A program made the position numbers and the translations under genes. 64,000 bases of DNA from JASLCR01 sp964619585 (lineage in GTDB: Bacteria; Patescibacteriota; Saccharimonadia; Saccharimonadales; Saccharimonadaceae): contig CAZUCO010000001.1 in NCBI GenBank assembly GCA_964619585.1, forward strand, positions 381,091-445,090, given 5' to 3'. The notes below the pieces were generated by a model. That model made no database searches and was not told where the DNA came from. It saw nothing but the letters and a program-made list of their open reading frames with translations. Positions 17,067 to 25,819 of this stretch are shown piece by piece. Within the stretch, counting starts at the first letter, position 1. The number at the start of each line of letters is the position of its first letter.

Positions 17067-17894
17067 ATGACAGTAGGTTCATGGATCCATAGCGCCGGCG
17101 ATACACTTCTTAAGTGCGGTATTGAATCTGCTCGCCTTGATGCTGAAATCATCTTGGCCCATACTCTCAAAAAACCGCGAACCTATGTGCACGCTCACCC
17201 TGAGGCAGTAATAGACGCGAGGCAGGAGGATATTGCAAACGCTAGACTCGATCTTCGTTGCGACCGAGTCCCAGTCGCTTATATTGTTGGGCATAAGGAA
17301 TTCTACGGGCGTATGTATCATGTCACTCCCCAGACCCTCATCCCCCGACCAGAGTCAGAAGAGATCATCACTATGCTGCGACAACTCCTCGGCGATACAG
17401 CAACCCTTCCTGGGATAACGACTCGGCGACTAGTTGATATCGGCACAGGCAGTGGTTGTCTTGGCGTTACCGCCAAGTTACTTTACCCCGAGCTTGATGT
17501 GACACTCGTTGACACAAGCAAAGCAGCTCTTATTGTTGCCGAGAAAAACGCGTACCAACACGGAGCTGAAGTAACCACTGTACAGTCAGATTTGCTTGAT
17601 AACTATCCCTTCTCTCCTGATATCGTACTAGCAAACCTCCCGTATGTTGATAGCGGGTGGGAGCGTTCACCAGAGACAAATCATGAGCCCGCAGAAGCGT
17701 TGTTTGCTGGCAACCACGGACTGGTCCTCATCGAAAAATGCTTTGAGCAACTTTCACACCGGATGAAGAAGGGCGGTATTGCGATCTTTGAAGCAGACCC
17801 GCGGCAATGGGAGCTCATCACAAAATACGCTGCAGGAGCCGGCTTTACAATCAAACAAACTAGTGAGTTCGTCTATAGCTTCATAAAGCAATAG
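17067..17894 (+). CDS. prmC: Release factor glutamine methyltransferase
   Basis: 275 residues. It methylates the GGQ glutamine of release factors with S-adenosylmethionine. The N-terminal helical domain contains ARLDAEIILAHTLKK and VPVAYIVGHKEFYG; the SAM site is VDIGTGSGCLGV; the catalytic NPPY is NLPY here (VLANLPYVDSGW). An ATG three codons earlier (17058) lies partly within the -10 region, so 17067 is preferred. It converges with htrA, with a 3-base gap. Confidence 0.93.
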   Translation: MTVGSWIHSAGDTLLKCGIESARLDAEIILAHTLKKPRTYVHAHPEAVIDARQEDIANARLDLRCDRVPVAYIVGHKEFYGRMYHVTPQTLIPRPESEEIITMLRQLLGDTATLPGITTRRLVDIGTGSGCLGVTAKLLYPELDVTLVDTSKAALIVAEKNAYQHGAEVTTVQSDLLDNYPFSPDIVLANLPYVDSGWERSPETNHEPAEALFAGNHGLVLIEKCFEQLSHRMKKGGIAIFEADPRQWELITKYAAGAGFTIKQTSEFVYSFIKQ

Positions 17895-17897
17895 TAC

Positions 17898-19046
17898 CTA
17901 GTAGGCAGTTAGCTTGAGCGATATCTCTTGTGATCTTCCACCGCGTAAGACTGTCAAACGCACTGTATCACCAGGGCGAAACTCACCCACAAGGGTTGAA
18001 ACGCTCTTACCGGGACCTACTTCTACACCATTTACTTTTGTGATGATGTCCTTATCTTTGATCCCTGCCCTGGCAGCTGGGCTGCCCGCTCTCACTGCAC
18101 TGCCCTTCTCTGCGACAACATAATCACCTTTACTCACAGGTAATTTGTATTCACTCTTTATTTCAGGCGTGATGGAGACGTATTGAACACCAATGATAGC
18201 TCGTTTAACATTTCCTGCTGCTAAAAGCTGCTTGATAGCACCCTTTGCCGCGCCGATTGGTATCGCAAACCCAATACTCTGAGCGTCCGAAGCGACTGCA
18301 GTATTGATACCAACTACCTGCCCTTGCAGGTTTATAAGTGGACCTCCAGAGTTACCTGAGTTGATTGCAGCATCGGTTTGGATGAGGTCGTTGAGGCTCT
18401 CGGCGTCTCGTCCAGATTCATCACTTGAAGCGATGACCGGCCGACCAAGCCCAGATATCACCCCGCTTGTAACGGTATTTTGATATTGACCAAGTGCATT
18501 GCCAATTGCAACGACATTTTGACCAATTCGTATTGTTTTTGAGTCACCCAACACTGCCGGGGTAAGATTATCGACGTTATTGATCTTTAAAAACGCAAGA
18601 TCGTTCAATGGATCAGTTCCCACCACTCGTACGTTGTCGTGAGTTGTCCCATCAGAGGTCACCACTGTTGCCTGAGACGCACCGCTGATCACATGCTTAT
18701 TCGTCATGATATAGCCATCTTTGCTCAGGACCACACCCGTCCCTGCGCTCTGTGCCGTGTATCCCAAGAAGCTCGACGAGCCAGATGACGTAATAATTGA
18801 AACAACGCTTGGCGATACCTTTTCAATCACTGATGCCAACGTTTGCTCGTTCTTTGAGACAATCTTGTTGCCATCATTAGCAACTGGCTCAAACGTTGTT
18901 GTAGCAGACCCAAGGTTTGTCGTCGCTAGCCAGCCGCCAAAATATCCTATCAGTCCACACAGAAGCACCAGACCTATCACTCCACCTATGATACCGAGTG
19001 TTCGACCCACATTGTTATGTTGCGCTACTGGCTGATCTTGCTGCAC
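17898..19046 (-). CDS. HtrA/DegP-like membrane-anchored serine protease
   Basis: 382 residues from a GTG with a strong AAAAGGGGG ribosome binding site; a TTG at 19100 is possible but has none. A membrane anchor (about 14-42) precedes a trypsin-like domain with catalytic His in IMTNKHVISG, Asp in DPLNDLAFL and Ser in NSGNSGGPL, then one C-terminal PDZ domain (AGSPAARAGIKDKDIITKVN). It acts outside the membrane in protein quality control. The TTG start would overlap the upstream membrane protein gene by 23 bases. Confidence 0.92.
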   Translation of the reverse strand: MQQDQPVAQHNNVGRTLGIIGGVIGLVLLCGLIGYFGGWLATTNLGSATTTFEPVANDGNKIVSKNEQTLASVIEKVSPSVVSIITSSGSSSFLGYTAQSAGTGVVLSKDGYIMTNKHVISGASQATVVTSDGTTHDNVRVVGTDPLNDLAFLKINNVDNLTPAVLGDSKTIRIGQNVVAIGNALGQYQNTVTSGVISGLGRPVIASSDESGRDAESLNDLIQTDAAINSGNSGGPLINLQGQVVGINTAVASDAQSIGFAIPIGAAKGAIKQLLAAGNVKRAIIGVQYVSITPEIKSEYKLPVSKGDYVVAEKGSAVRAGSPAARAGIKDKDIITKVNGVEVGPGKSVSTLVGEFRPGDTVRLTVLRGGRSQEISLKLTAY

Positions 19047-19077
19047 ACTACCCCCTTTTATAGTTACAATTTTCCTC

Positions 19078-19851
19078 TTAGATTGTCTTGACTGTTCCAA
19101 ATAACGTCAGGAGCAATACGATAGAGCTAATTACCAATAATGCTGGTAGGATTACTTCAGCAAGCTTTATCTCTTTGTTTCGATGATAGCTATTATAGAC
19201 ACGTTCCGCCAAGAAGCTTAGCAGCATCATAACAACTGCTGCCTGTGAGATTTGTAAGTCACCAAGCACCGAAAGGCGGTAACCAAATGACCAGTGGTAG
19301 AATAGCCAGCCCAGTTCTGCAAATACTGTACCCCAGACAAGACTAAGTAGTACAAAGTGAGGCTCATTGTAGGCTGTCAAAACATGTCGAGCAGAGGCGT
19401 AACCAATCATCCACATAATGGCGACCACGGCAATATCCCACCATTCAAAAGCAACATGCATCAACGCTGCTACTCCGACAAACACACTTACCCCTGCCTG
19501 TAGCACAACAAACGTTCGCTTAGAACTTGGCTTTAGGAAGAGTAACCAGGCCACATACAGCACCGTCAAAATGATTTGCACACTCAAATGACCACTGGCC
19601 GCATAAAGAAATACCACCAACCCAAGGCTGACAATGATATCAACAGCATTTGCGACCACATGTGCTGGCCAGTATTGTGGTCGCACTGCCAGGATACGCC
19701 ACTTACTCAGTAACACCAACAGAAAGGCCGGCAAGGGAGACTCCACAACAAGTACTACAACCAAAATAGCTGCCGCTACAAGAATATTGAGCAATATATA
19801 GACAGTTTCAGACAATAATGTCTTATGTCGAGATGGTTTTAGGAACTCCAT
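19078..19851 (-). CDS. Multi-pass membrane protein of unknown function
   Basis: 257 residues with about eight hydrophobic segments and short loops; no conserved catalytic motif seen. A motif-like stretch YWPAHVVANAVDIIVSLG lies near residue 60. TGG-TATAAT ends 10 bases before the ATG, so the leader would be about 3 bases. It is located between the LCP transferase and HtrA genes, which suggests an envelope role, but this is only context. Confidence 0.8.
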   Translation of the reverse strand: MEFLKPSRHKTLLSETVYILLNILVAAAILVVVLVVESPLPAFLLVLLSKWRILAVRPQYWPAHVVANAVDIIVSLGLVVFLYAASGHLSVQIILTVLYVAWLLFLKPSSKRTFVVLQAGVSVFVGVAALMHVAFEWWDIAVVAIMWMIGYASARHVLTAYNEPHFVLLSLVWGTVFAELGWLFYHWSFGYRLSVLGDLQISQAAVVMMLLSFLAERVYNSYHRNKEIKLAEVILPALLVISSIVLLLTLFGTVKTI

Positions 19852-19882
19852 TACTTCAGCTATTATACCATTATTGTAGGCT

Positions 19883-21508
19883 CTAGTTTGTGCTAGTTGC
19901 TGCTTTTCGTAGAATAATCACGAAGTCGGTATTTGCTGCTGTAATCACCGGACTAGCACCTGATCGTACTTTTGTGCCGAGTATACTCTCGAGTTTTTTC
20001 TTTGTCTCTGGCTTCTTGCCTGCACTAAGGTCATATATCTCAGCCTTACCTGTCTTTACGTCAGCAGCGGTGTCAACTGCCGATATCGTAAAGCCTTGCG
20101 CTTCGAGCTTATCCGCCTCACTCTGAGCCAAGCCAGCTACTCCAGCACCATTGTAAACAGCTACTTTTGCCGCTTCCTTTGTGATAGCACTAGCAAAGAT
20201 CTTTTTATGAATGTAGGCTTTGATTTGGGTATAGTCGTACTGCCCTGCCGTTGGTATCTGAATACTCGAATTACCAGGACCAGTGCTACTACCAATAAGG
20301 TTTGCGTCATCGCCCGCTAGATCAATTGAAACTATTTTGTCGCTTGGAATATCTTTTGTGAGTGATATAAGGGTTTGAACCTCTTTAGTAGCAAAGTCAG
20401 TGCGTAGATTCTTACCAAGAGCGTTCATGAGACTTGTCACCTTCCCAATGTTGAGAAGTGTTTCGCTACTCGTTGCCTTCTTCTGGAGAGCCTGAAGAAC
20501 CTTTTGCTGATTCGCCTGTCGGTCAAAGTCACCTCGCGCCAGCCCACAAGCACCTGCAGATCCACGAGCGCGGGAGAATTTCAACGCCTGATCACCGTTC
20601 ATATGGTGCTTACCAGGGGTATATTTTATGTTCATATTGACATCAACGATTCCCCCTCGTGGTATACCACTGTTGATACAGTAATAGTTGTACCCATTCC
20701 CTTCAACCTTGATCGTGACACCACCCACCGCATTTACTGCACCTATAACAACGGCCCAATTAATATGCGCATAATACTGCATCTTGAGGCCAGTCACTTC
20801 AGTCACTTTTTTCTGAAGTGCCTTCGCCCCCGCTTCTTCCTTGCTGCCACTCTCTGAGAAACACTCATAAAGTGAGTTGATTTTACCTTGGTAACCCTCT
20901 GGACATACCGAGCCATAGTCGACATACAAGTCGCGAGGAAGGCTTACCATGTAGGCATTTTTCTTCTCCTGATCGATCGAGAGAACCATCAGAGTATCGG
21001 TCAGATTTGCTCCTTCGTGACGCTGATCATCCACGCTCCCTGAGGTACCAAACACCAACACATTAGTTCGGCCGTTCTCATCAGCTTTGAGCGGCACATT
21101 TTGAAAGATATCAAATATATTACCCTTAAACACGCTTGTTCCAGCCAGGATTGCATTTATACCCAGATACGCGCCAATTGCCAAAACGGCAACGATAATA
21201 AGTTTAATAATCCAACCAACGATCTTACGTCTCTTTGACTTTGGAGGTTTGTTTTTGTTCCGACCAAATAAATGACGCTTTTTCTTTGGTTGTTCTGGTT
21301 GATCATCAATTGTACTCAGTGACTCGTCAATTTCGCGACGACTGACTCTGCCGGCTGTTATGATAGGCTGACTCTTATGATTGCCTATCGTAGACTCGTC
21401 TTGGTGCGCAGCAATACTGCGTGTTGCATCCGACTCGCTACTATCACCAATGGTGCGGCGATTTGGCCGCGACACAAAACCATCAATTGATTGAGAACTT
21501 TTTCGCAT
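19883..21508 (-). CDS. LCP (LytR-CpsA-Psr) family transferase with LytR C-terminal domain
   Basis: 541 residues. A cytoplasmic Ser/Lys-rich region (1-90) is followed by one membrane helix (about 95-118), then the LCP domain with TDTLMVLSIDQEKKNAYMVS and SLPRDLYVDY, KYTPGKHHMNGDQALKFSR and FDRQANQQKVLQAL, and a LytR_C domain near the end (AKVAVYNGAGVAGLAQSEAD). LCP enzymes transfer undecaprenyl-linked glycopolymers to peptidoglycan. With uppS and the adjacent polymerase gene this fits wall glycopolymer assembly. GGAAG precedes the ATG. Confidence 0.93.
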   Translation of the reverse strand: MRKSSQSIDGFVSRPNRRTIGDSSESDATRSIAAHQDESTIGNHKSQPIITAGRVSRREIDESLSTIDDQPEQPKKKRHLFGRNKNKPPKSKRRKIVGWIIKLIIVAVLAIGAYLGINAILAGTSVFKGNIFDIFQNVPLKADENGRTNVLVFGTSGSVDDQRHEGANLTDTLMVLSIDQEKKNAYMVSLPRDLYVDYGSVCPEGYQGKINSLYECFSESGSKEEAGAKALQKKVTEVTGLKMQYYAHINWAVVIGAVNAVGGVTIKVEGNGYNYYCINSGIPRGGIVDVNMNIKYTPGKHHMNGDQALKFSRARGSAGACGLARGDFDRQANQQKVLQALQKKATSSETLLNIGKVTSLMNALGKNLRTDFATKEVQTLISLTKDIPSDKIVSIDLAGDDANLIGSSTGPGNSSIQIPTAGQYDYTQIKAYIHKKIFASAITKEAAKVAVYNGAGVAGLAQSEADKLEAQGFTISAVDTAADVKTGKAEIYDLSAGKKPETKKKLESILGTKVRSGASPVITAANTDFVIILRKAATSTN

Positions 21509-21562
21509 AGATTACTTCCATCTACTATACAAGACTGGACGTATCATTAAAACAAAAGCGTG

Positions 21563-21591
21563 TTGTATTTTTCCGCTCAGCGGTCGACAAT
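21563..21591 (+). promoter_or_regulatory. Promoter of the O-antigen ligase-like gene
   Basis: TTGTAT, 17-base spacer, GACAAT, 6 bases, ATG at 21598: a leaderless layout. Confidence 0.65.
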
Positions 21592-21597
21592 AGACGT

Positions 21598-22989
21598 ATG
21601 CAAACTTCAACATCTTCTCGACCGCGGCCGATGACGTGGCCTCTATTGGCCGTTTTTGGAGCTCTTCTTTTCAGCTACTATCCACTCCTGTCTCTCGGCA
21701 CTCTGAGCGGCATGCATATTGATATTTCCCTTCTCTATGTGCTCACGCTTGTTGCAGTAGTGATTTCGTTCGGCACCATCTGGCAAGCAAGACACCACCT
21801 TATAAGCTCATGGCCACTACGGTTACTAGTTCTATTCTCTGCTTATCTCAGTCTGACTATATTGTGGAGTCCAAATAGTACACGGAGCCTAGCTACTGCA
21901 GGATTTATGTGGCTTCTCACTGGCCTTGTTATGGCAATCACAGCACATTTTCAACCCTTGCGACGCTCATCACGGCTAATGTTTGCCATTGTAGCCGTAG
22001 AGACAGCTGTCATGATTGTCTGGGCAGCCTGGCAAATCATAGGTGATACAGCGGGAGTATCAAACTCTTTGACACTCCTACCAGAAGCTTATCAATCTAC
22101 TGTCTTTGGCGTAGCACGGCCTACAGCCTTCGCGCTTGAGCCGCAGTTTTTCGCCAGCCTGCTACTTGTGCCATTTTGCTGGCTCAGCTACCGGCTACTC
22201 ATTCGAGAACGACTGGGTGCCCTCACTACGCTTGGTTTTATATCTATCACTGCAACCCTTGTCCTAACTCTATCTCGTGGCGGCTTACTTGCAGCGAGCA
22301 TTAGCCTTATACTTTTACTCTGCTTTTTATACACAACGAATAAGGAGCGCTGGCTACTTGTTATTGGTCTCCTTCTTGCCGGAATATTCTCAGCGCTCTC
22401 CATCGTTGCAATTAGTGCTCAACTCAACACAAGAGATTCGATTTCGGGCTATTCAGCTGTTCAAAAAAGCGTTAGTCAGCTTACCCTTGGTGGTATCAAT
22501 CTACCAAGTAAATCACACCCGCGAGATACAGAGGTCTCGGCCAATAAGCCTCGCTCTATCTCGTCCAGCGGCTACGTAGCAAGCTCCACAACTTCACGCA
22601 CCTCAATGGCGGCACGAGCTATCGAAATATGGCGACGTGACCCACAGACAGTTCTTTTCGGTGTCGGCATAGGAGGCTTTGGAGCCGCACTGCACGCCGC
22701 CGATGCAGATGAACCAGCTGGCCGCGTCGTTAATAACTATTATCTTGAGATGCTCGTTGAGACTGGCATCATAGGTACTCTCATCTTTGCTGGTTTTATT
22801 ATATGCCTTGGTTGGCATCTACTCCGCAAACAACAGTGGCTTATCACTGCTGTCATCGCTGGATTCCTCGTGCAGTGGAACTTCTTCTCTGGCAACGCAA
22901 ACGTTATCCATATCTGGTGTATCATCGGACTGGCTTGCGGTATACTTATCTTCCCGCAAAAGCCTACTCGGTCTGATACAATACGATAG
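21598..22989 (+). CDS. O-antigen ligase/polymerase (Wzy_C) family membrane protein
   Basis: 463 residues with about eleven hydrophobic segments and a large outside loop (about 275-360). The Wzy_C region reads IEIWRRDPQTVLFGVGIGGF then VVNNYYLEMLVETGIIGTLI, typical of bacterial O-antigen ligases and polymerases. In a monoderm cell it would polymerise or ligate surface glycan repeats carried on undecaprenyl phosphate. Divergent from the LCP transferase, which acts on such polymers; followed by signal peptidase with a 1-8 base gap. Confidence 0.87.
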   Translation: MQTSTSSRPRPMTWPLLAVFGALLFSYYPLLSLGTLSGMHIDISLLYVLTLVAVVISFGTIWQARHHLISSWPLRLLVLFSAYLSLTILWSPNSTRSLATAGFMWLLTGLVMAITAHFQPLRRSSRLMFAIVAVETAVMIVWAAWQIIGDTAGVSNSLTLLPEAYQSTVFGVARPTAFALEPQFFASLLLVPFCWLSYRLLIRERLGALTTLGFISITATLVLTLSRGGLLAASISLILLLCFLYTTNKERWLLVIGLLLAGIFSALSIVAISAQLNTRDSISGYSAVQKSVSQLTLGGINLPSKSHPRDTEVSANKPRSISSSGYVASSTTSRTSMAARAIEIWRRDPQTVLFGVGIGGFGAALHAADADEPAGRVVNNYYLEMLVETGIIGTLIFAGFIICLGWHLLRKQQWLITAVIAGFLVQWNFFSGNANVIHIWCIIGLACGILIFPQKPTRSDTIR

Positions 22990-22997
22990 TGCCTTCT

Positions 22998-23693
22998 ATG
23001 AGTTTTTTTGACCATCACCAACGTGCCAAGGATGCCCTTGGGATTGTTATTTTTCTCGTCTGTGTTGTGATAGGTACTGTCATAATCAACGCATTTATCT
23101 TCCGTAGCTTTACTGTCGAAGGACCAAGTATGCAAACAACCATACAGCAAGGTGATCGTCTGATTGTCAATCGACTTCCTGTTACTTGGGCACAGCTACA
23201 AAACAAACCATACGTCCCTGGACGTGGTGAGATTATTGTCTTCAAGAATCCCCTCTTCAATCGATCTACTAATCGCGAACAGTATATCGTAAAACGAGTT
23301 ATTGCTTTTGCCGGAGAACGAGTGGTTCTTAAGGACGGATCATATACAGTCTACAACCATGATCGCCCAAAGGGTTTCAATCCTGACGATTACAACCACG
23401 GCGAACCTGGCACACCAACAAGCGGGTCAATCGATGCTGTCGTTCCAGAAGGTACGATATTTGTTAGCGGTGACCACCGACAAGGAAGCTGCTCGGCTGA
23501 CTCCCGCGGTGAACCTACCAACGGCGGACTAGGTATGATACCGCTCTACGATGTAGTTGGGCCAGTGTCATTCAGAATCTTCCCATTTGGTGCCATCAGA
23601 AGTTTCGGTGGAAGCAGTAAAACTCCCGACGCAGTCGGCAAGACACATCCGGGCAATGGTGCTGCCTGCGAAGAAGTCATAGGACTTCAGTAG
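22998..23693 (+). CDS. lepB: Signal peptidase I
   Basis: 231 residues from the ATG at 22998; a GTG at 22989 that overlaps the upstream TAG is the alternative. One N-terminal helix (about 15-37) precedes the catalytic Ser in VEGPSMQTT (residue 44) and the catalytic Lys in YIVKRVIAFAG (residue 99). The late SGDHRQGSCSADSRG box is also present. It removes signal peptides from secreted proteins, of which this window holds many. Confidence 0.94.
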   Translation: MSFFDHHQRAKDALGIVIFLVCVVIGTVIINAFIFRSFTVEGPSMQTTIQQGDRLIVNRLPVTWAQLQNKPYVPGRGEIIVFKNPLFNRSTNREQYIVKRVIAFAGERVVLKDGSYTVYNHDRPKGFNPDDYNHGEPGTPTSGSIDAVVPEGTIFVSGDHRQGSCSADSRGEPTNGGLGMIPLYDVVGPVSFRIFPFGAIRSFGGSSKTPDAVGKTHPGNGAACEEVIGLQ

Positions 23694-23703
23694 TAAAAAC
23701 TAT

Positions 23704-24579
23704 CTAAGGTAACAGGCGTTCTTTTAGAGCCGCAAACTCGTCAGGTGTCGCAAATGAGAAAACGATTTGGCCACTTCCACGCGAGGAAGTCTTGACCCTC
23801 ACTGTCGTATGGAAACGCTCGCCAATCTGACGTGCTTCATCTTTATACTGTGTAGCCTGTGCCAGGGACCGTTCCGTGACACTGCCTTTCTGCTTACTCT
23901 CACGTGCCGCAGCCTCCACCTTACGTGCACTCCAGCCCTCAGCGATAATACGCGGGAGCAACTCAAGTGCGAACTCAGGATCCATATCGATGAGCGGTCG
24001 CGCCTGACCTTCGCTAATCTTATTGTCGACAATCGCTGTTTGCACTTCTTTCGGAAGTTTGAGAAGACGTAGCTTATTGCTAATAGCGCTCACAGATTGC
24101 CCGCCGACACTGACACCTATCTCTTCAAGGCTCATGTTAAATTGCTCTCGAAGTTTGCCGTACGCCGTTGCTGTCTCCAGTGGATTGAGGTTCTTTCGCT
24201 GAAGGTTTTCGATCAGTGCTAACTCAAGCTTACGCTGCGCTGTAGTAGTCCTTACAAGGGCCGGGATGGTGCGAAGACCGGCGATCTTTGCCGCCCGATA
24301 GCGACGCTCACCAGCGATGATCTCATAGCCACCACCTTTGGGTGTGAGTACGATTGGCTGCAACACTCCATGCTGCTTGATTGACTCAGCCAGCTCCCCA
24401 AGAGCAGTCTCGTCAAAAATGCGACGCGGCTGGTCCGGATTGCCCTCAATCTCACTCAACTTAATATGTCGCAGCTCGCTTACTTTTCGGTCGTCGCCAG
24501 CTGTCGGGTCAAACGATTCATCCAAAAGATCTGTTGGAATCAGCGATTCAAATCCGCGACCAAGTCCTTTTTTAACCAT
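23704..24579 (-). CDS. parB: Chromosome partitioning protein ParB
   Basis: 291 residues. The N-terminal KKGLGRGFESLIP box, the CTP-binding and nuclease-like domain (PDQPRRIFDE, GGGYEIIAGERRYRAAKIAG, ALIENLQRKNLNPLE) and the helix-turn-helix (EEIGVSVGGQSVSAISNKLRL, split here for length) are intact, followed by the C-terminal dimer domain. No full parS (TGTTTCACGTGAAACA) was found in the window. It starts 2 bases after parA. Confidence 0.95.
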   Translation of the reverse strand: MVKKGLGRGFESLIPTDLLDESFDPTAGDDRKVSELRHIKLSEIEGNPDQPRRIFDETALGELAESIKQHGVLQPIVLTPKGGGYEIIAGERRYRAAKIAGLRTIPALVRTTTAQRKLELALIENLQRKNLNPLETATAYGKLREQFNMSLEEIGVSVGGQSVSAISNKLRLLKLPKEVQTAIVDNKISEGQARPLIDMDPEFALELLPRIIAEGWSARKVEAAARESKQKGSVTERSLAQATQYKDEARQIGERFHTTVRVKTSSRGSGQIVFSFATPDEFAALKERLLP

Positions 24580-24581
24580 GT

Positions 24582-25367
24582 CTATAGTCCTGCCCTTTCC
24601 ATCACCTCTTTTGTAAGTGATTTGTAGGCTCGCGAGCCTTTACTAAAGCGATCGTAACTACCCACAGGTACTCCGTGACTCGGAGCCTCAGCCAGACGAA
24701 TGTTACGAGGGATCACCGTCTTAAATACTTTGCCCGGGAAGTGCTTTTTGATCTCCTCGTGTACCTGTGCACTGAGTGTCGTCCGACTATCTACCATCGT
24801 TGGGAGGACCCCAATAAGTTCCAGGGTTGGATTCATCTTTTGGCGAATCAGCTTCATCGTCTCGAGTAGCTGACCCAGGCCTTCCAAGGCATAAAACTCT
24901 GCCTGAACTGGCAGTAATATGTAACGGGCCGCAATAAGACCATTCACTGTCAACAAACTAAGACTTGGGGGGCAATCAATCAAAATAACATCGTAGCCCT
25001 CAACTGAGTTAATTGCATTTTTTAGACGAGAAAACCTACGGTCGGCTGTATTCAATTCCGCCTCAGTGTTTGCAAGTTGGGGCGTCGCCGGTGCAAGAAA
25101 AAGATTCTTGTGCTTCGTCTCGATGACAATGTGCTGCAAGCTGCGAGCCTCGGTCATCACTTCGCTCATCGACCCATTTTCAAGTTCACGTTTATCAATA
25201 CCAAGCCCGCTGGTTGCGTTACCCTGGGGATCATAATCAATCAGTAGCGTCTTTTTGCCCGCCTTAGCGAGAAAATACGCCACATTAACAGCTGTCGTTG
25301 TCTTACCTACGCCGCCCTTTTGATTTGTGACCGCAATCACAATAGGTTGTTTATCTCCCTCGCTCAT
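24582..25367 (-). CDS. parA: Chromosome partitioning ATPase ParA/Soj
   Basis: 261 residues from the ATG at 25367. A longer frame reaches 25415 but runs back through the -10 and the rplU terminator. Deviant Walker A KGGVGKTT follows VIAVTNQ; LLIDYDPQGNATSGLG and DVILIDCPPSLSLLT are the other ATPase motifs. TGC-TATACT ends 9 bases before the ATG, so the leader is about 2 bases. Confidence 0.95.
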   Translation of the reverse strand: MSEGDKQPIVIAVTNQKGGVGKTTTAVNVAYFLAKAGKKTLLIDYDPQGNATSGLGIDKRELENGSMSEVMTEARSLQHIVIETKHKNLFLAPATPQLANTEAELNTADRRFSRLKNAINSVEGYDVILIDCPPSLSLLTVNGLIAARYILLPVQAEFYALEGLGQLLETMKLIRQKMNPTLELIGVLPTMVDSRTTLSAQVHEEIKKHFPGKVFKTVIPRNIRLAEAPSHGVPVGSYDRFSKGSRAYKSLTKEVMERAGL

Positions 25368-25376
25368 CTGCATATA

Positions 25377-25382
25377 AGTATA
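25377..25382 (-). promoter_or_regulatory. parAB extended -10
   Basis: TGC-TATACT, 9 bases, ATG at 25367. The element would leave no room for the upstream in-frame ATG, which begins 3 bases after it. Confidence 0.65.
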
Positions 25383-25393
25383 GCATGAGCAAC

Positions 25394-25423
25394 AAAAAAG
25401 GTTGCATATATGCAACCTTTTTT
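25394..25423. terminator. 30-base perfect palindromic terminator after rplU
   Basis: AAAAAAGGTTGCATA and TATGCAACCTTTTTT form an uninterrupted palindrome with T-tracts on both strands. It lies 16 bases beyond the rplU stop and just upstream of the parAB promoter, so it ends rplU and shields parAB. Confidence 0.9.
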
Positions 25424-25439
25424 GTCTCTGTAAATCAGT

Positions 25440-25748
25440 CTATTTAGCGATCTTACCGATTTCAATTCGACTGTATTTTTGGCGGTGTCCCATCTCTTTG
25501 TGAACACGCTTCTTGGCCTTGTAGCGGATAACGCGGAGCTTGTCGCCCTTTACTTCTTCCTCTACCACCTTGGCTGTGAGCTTCACACCTTTGACGAGTG
25601 GCGTGCCGACAGTAGATTTCTCACCATCAACAAGCATGAGTACGTCGAGATTGAGCTCTTTCGTTCCATCCGGGAGGCGGTCCACCAGGAGGGTCTCTTT
25701 TTCGCTGACGATGTATTGCTTACCGCCAACCTTAACGACTGCTTTCAT
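25440..25748 (-). CDS. rplU: 50S ribosomal protein L21
   Basis: 102 residues. MKAVVKVGGKQYIVSE at the start and KVHKEMGHRQ-type basic C-terminus (KKRVHKEMGHRQKYSRIEI) are standard. AAAAGGAAGCT precedes the ATG. The usual partner rpmA (L27) is not next to it; the gene stands alone between its own promoter and a terminator. Confidence 0.96.
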   Translation of the reverse strand: MKAVVKVGGKQYIVSEKETLLVDRLPDGTKELNLDVLMLVDGEKSTVGTPLVKGVKLTAKVVEEEVKGDKLRVIRYKAKKRVHKEMGHRQKYSRIEIGKIAK

Positions 25749-25784
25749 AGCTTCCTTTTCTTATTTAGCTTTTCAATCTGAACT

Positions 25785-25813
25785 ATTGTAACAGAGACGA
25801 ACTCATTTATCAA
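25785..25813 (-). promoter_or_regulatory. rplU promoter
   Basis: TTGATA, 17-base spacer, TACAAT; predicted start near 25778, leaving a 29-base leader with a ribosome binding site. Confidence 0.8.
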
Positions 25814-25819
25814 CAGGGT

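Noticed and set aside
25807..25815. TTATCAACA, a DnaA-box-like 9-mer
   Set aside because: A single copy that forms the -35 of rplU; no cluster of boxes, no AT-rich unwinding region, and no dnaA or dnaN nearby.
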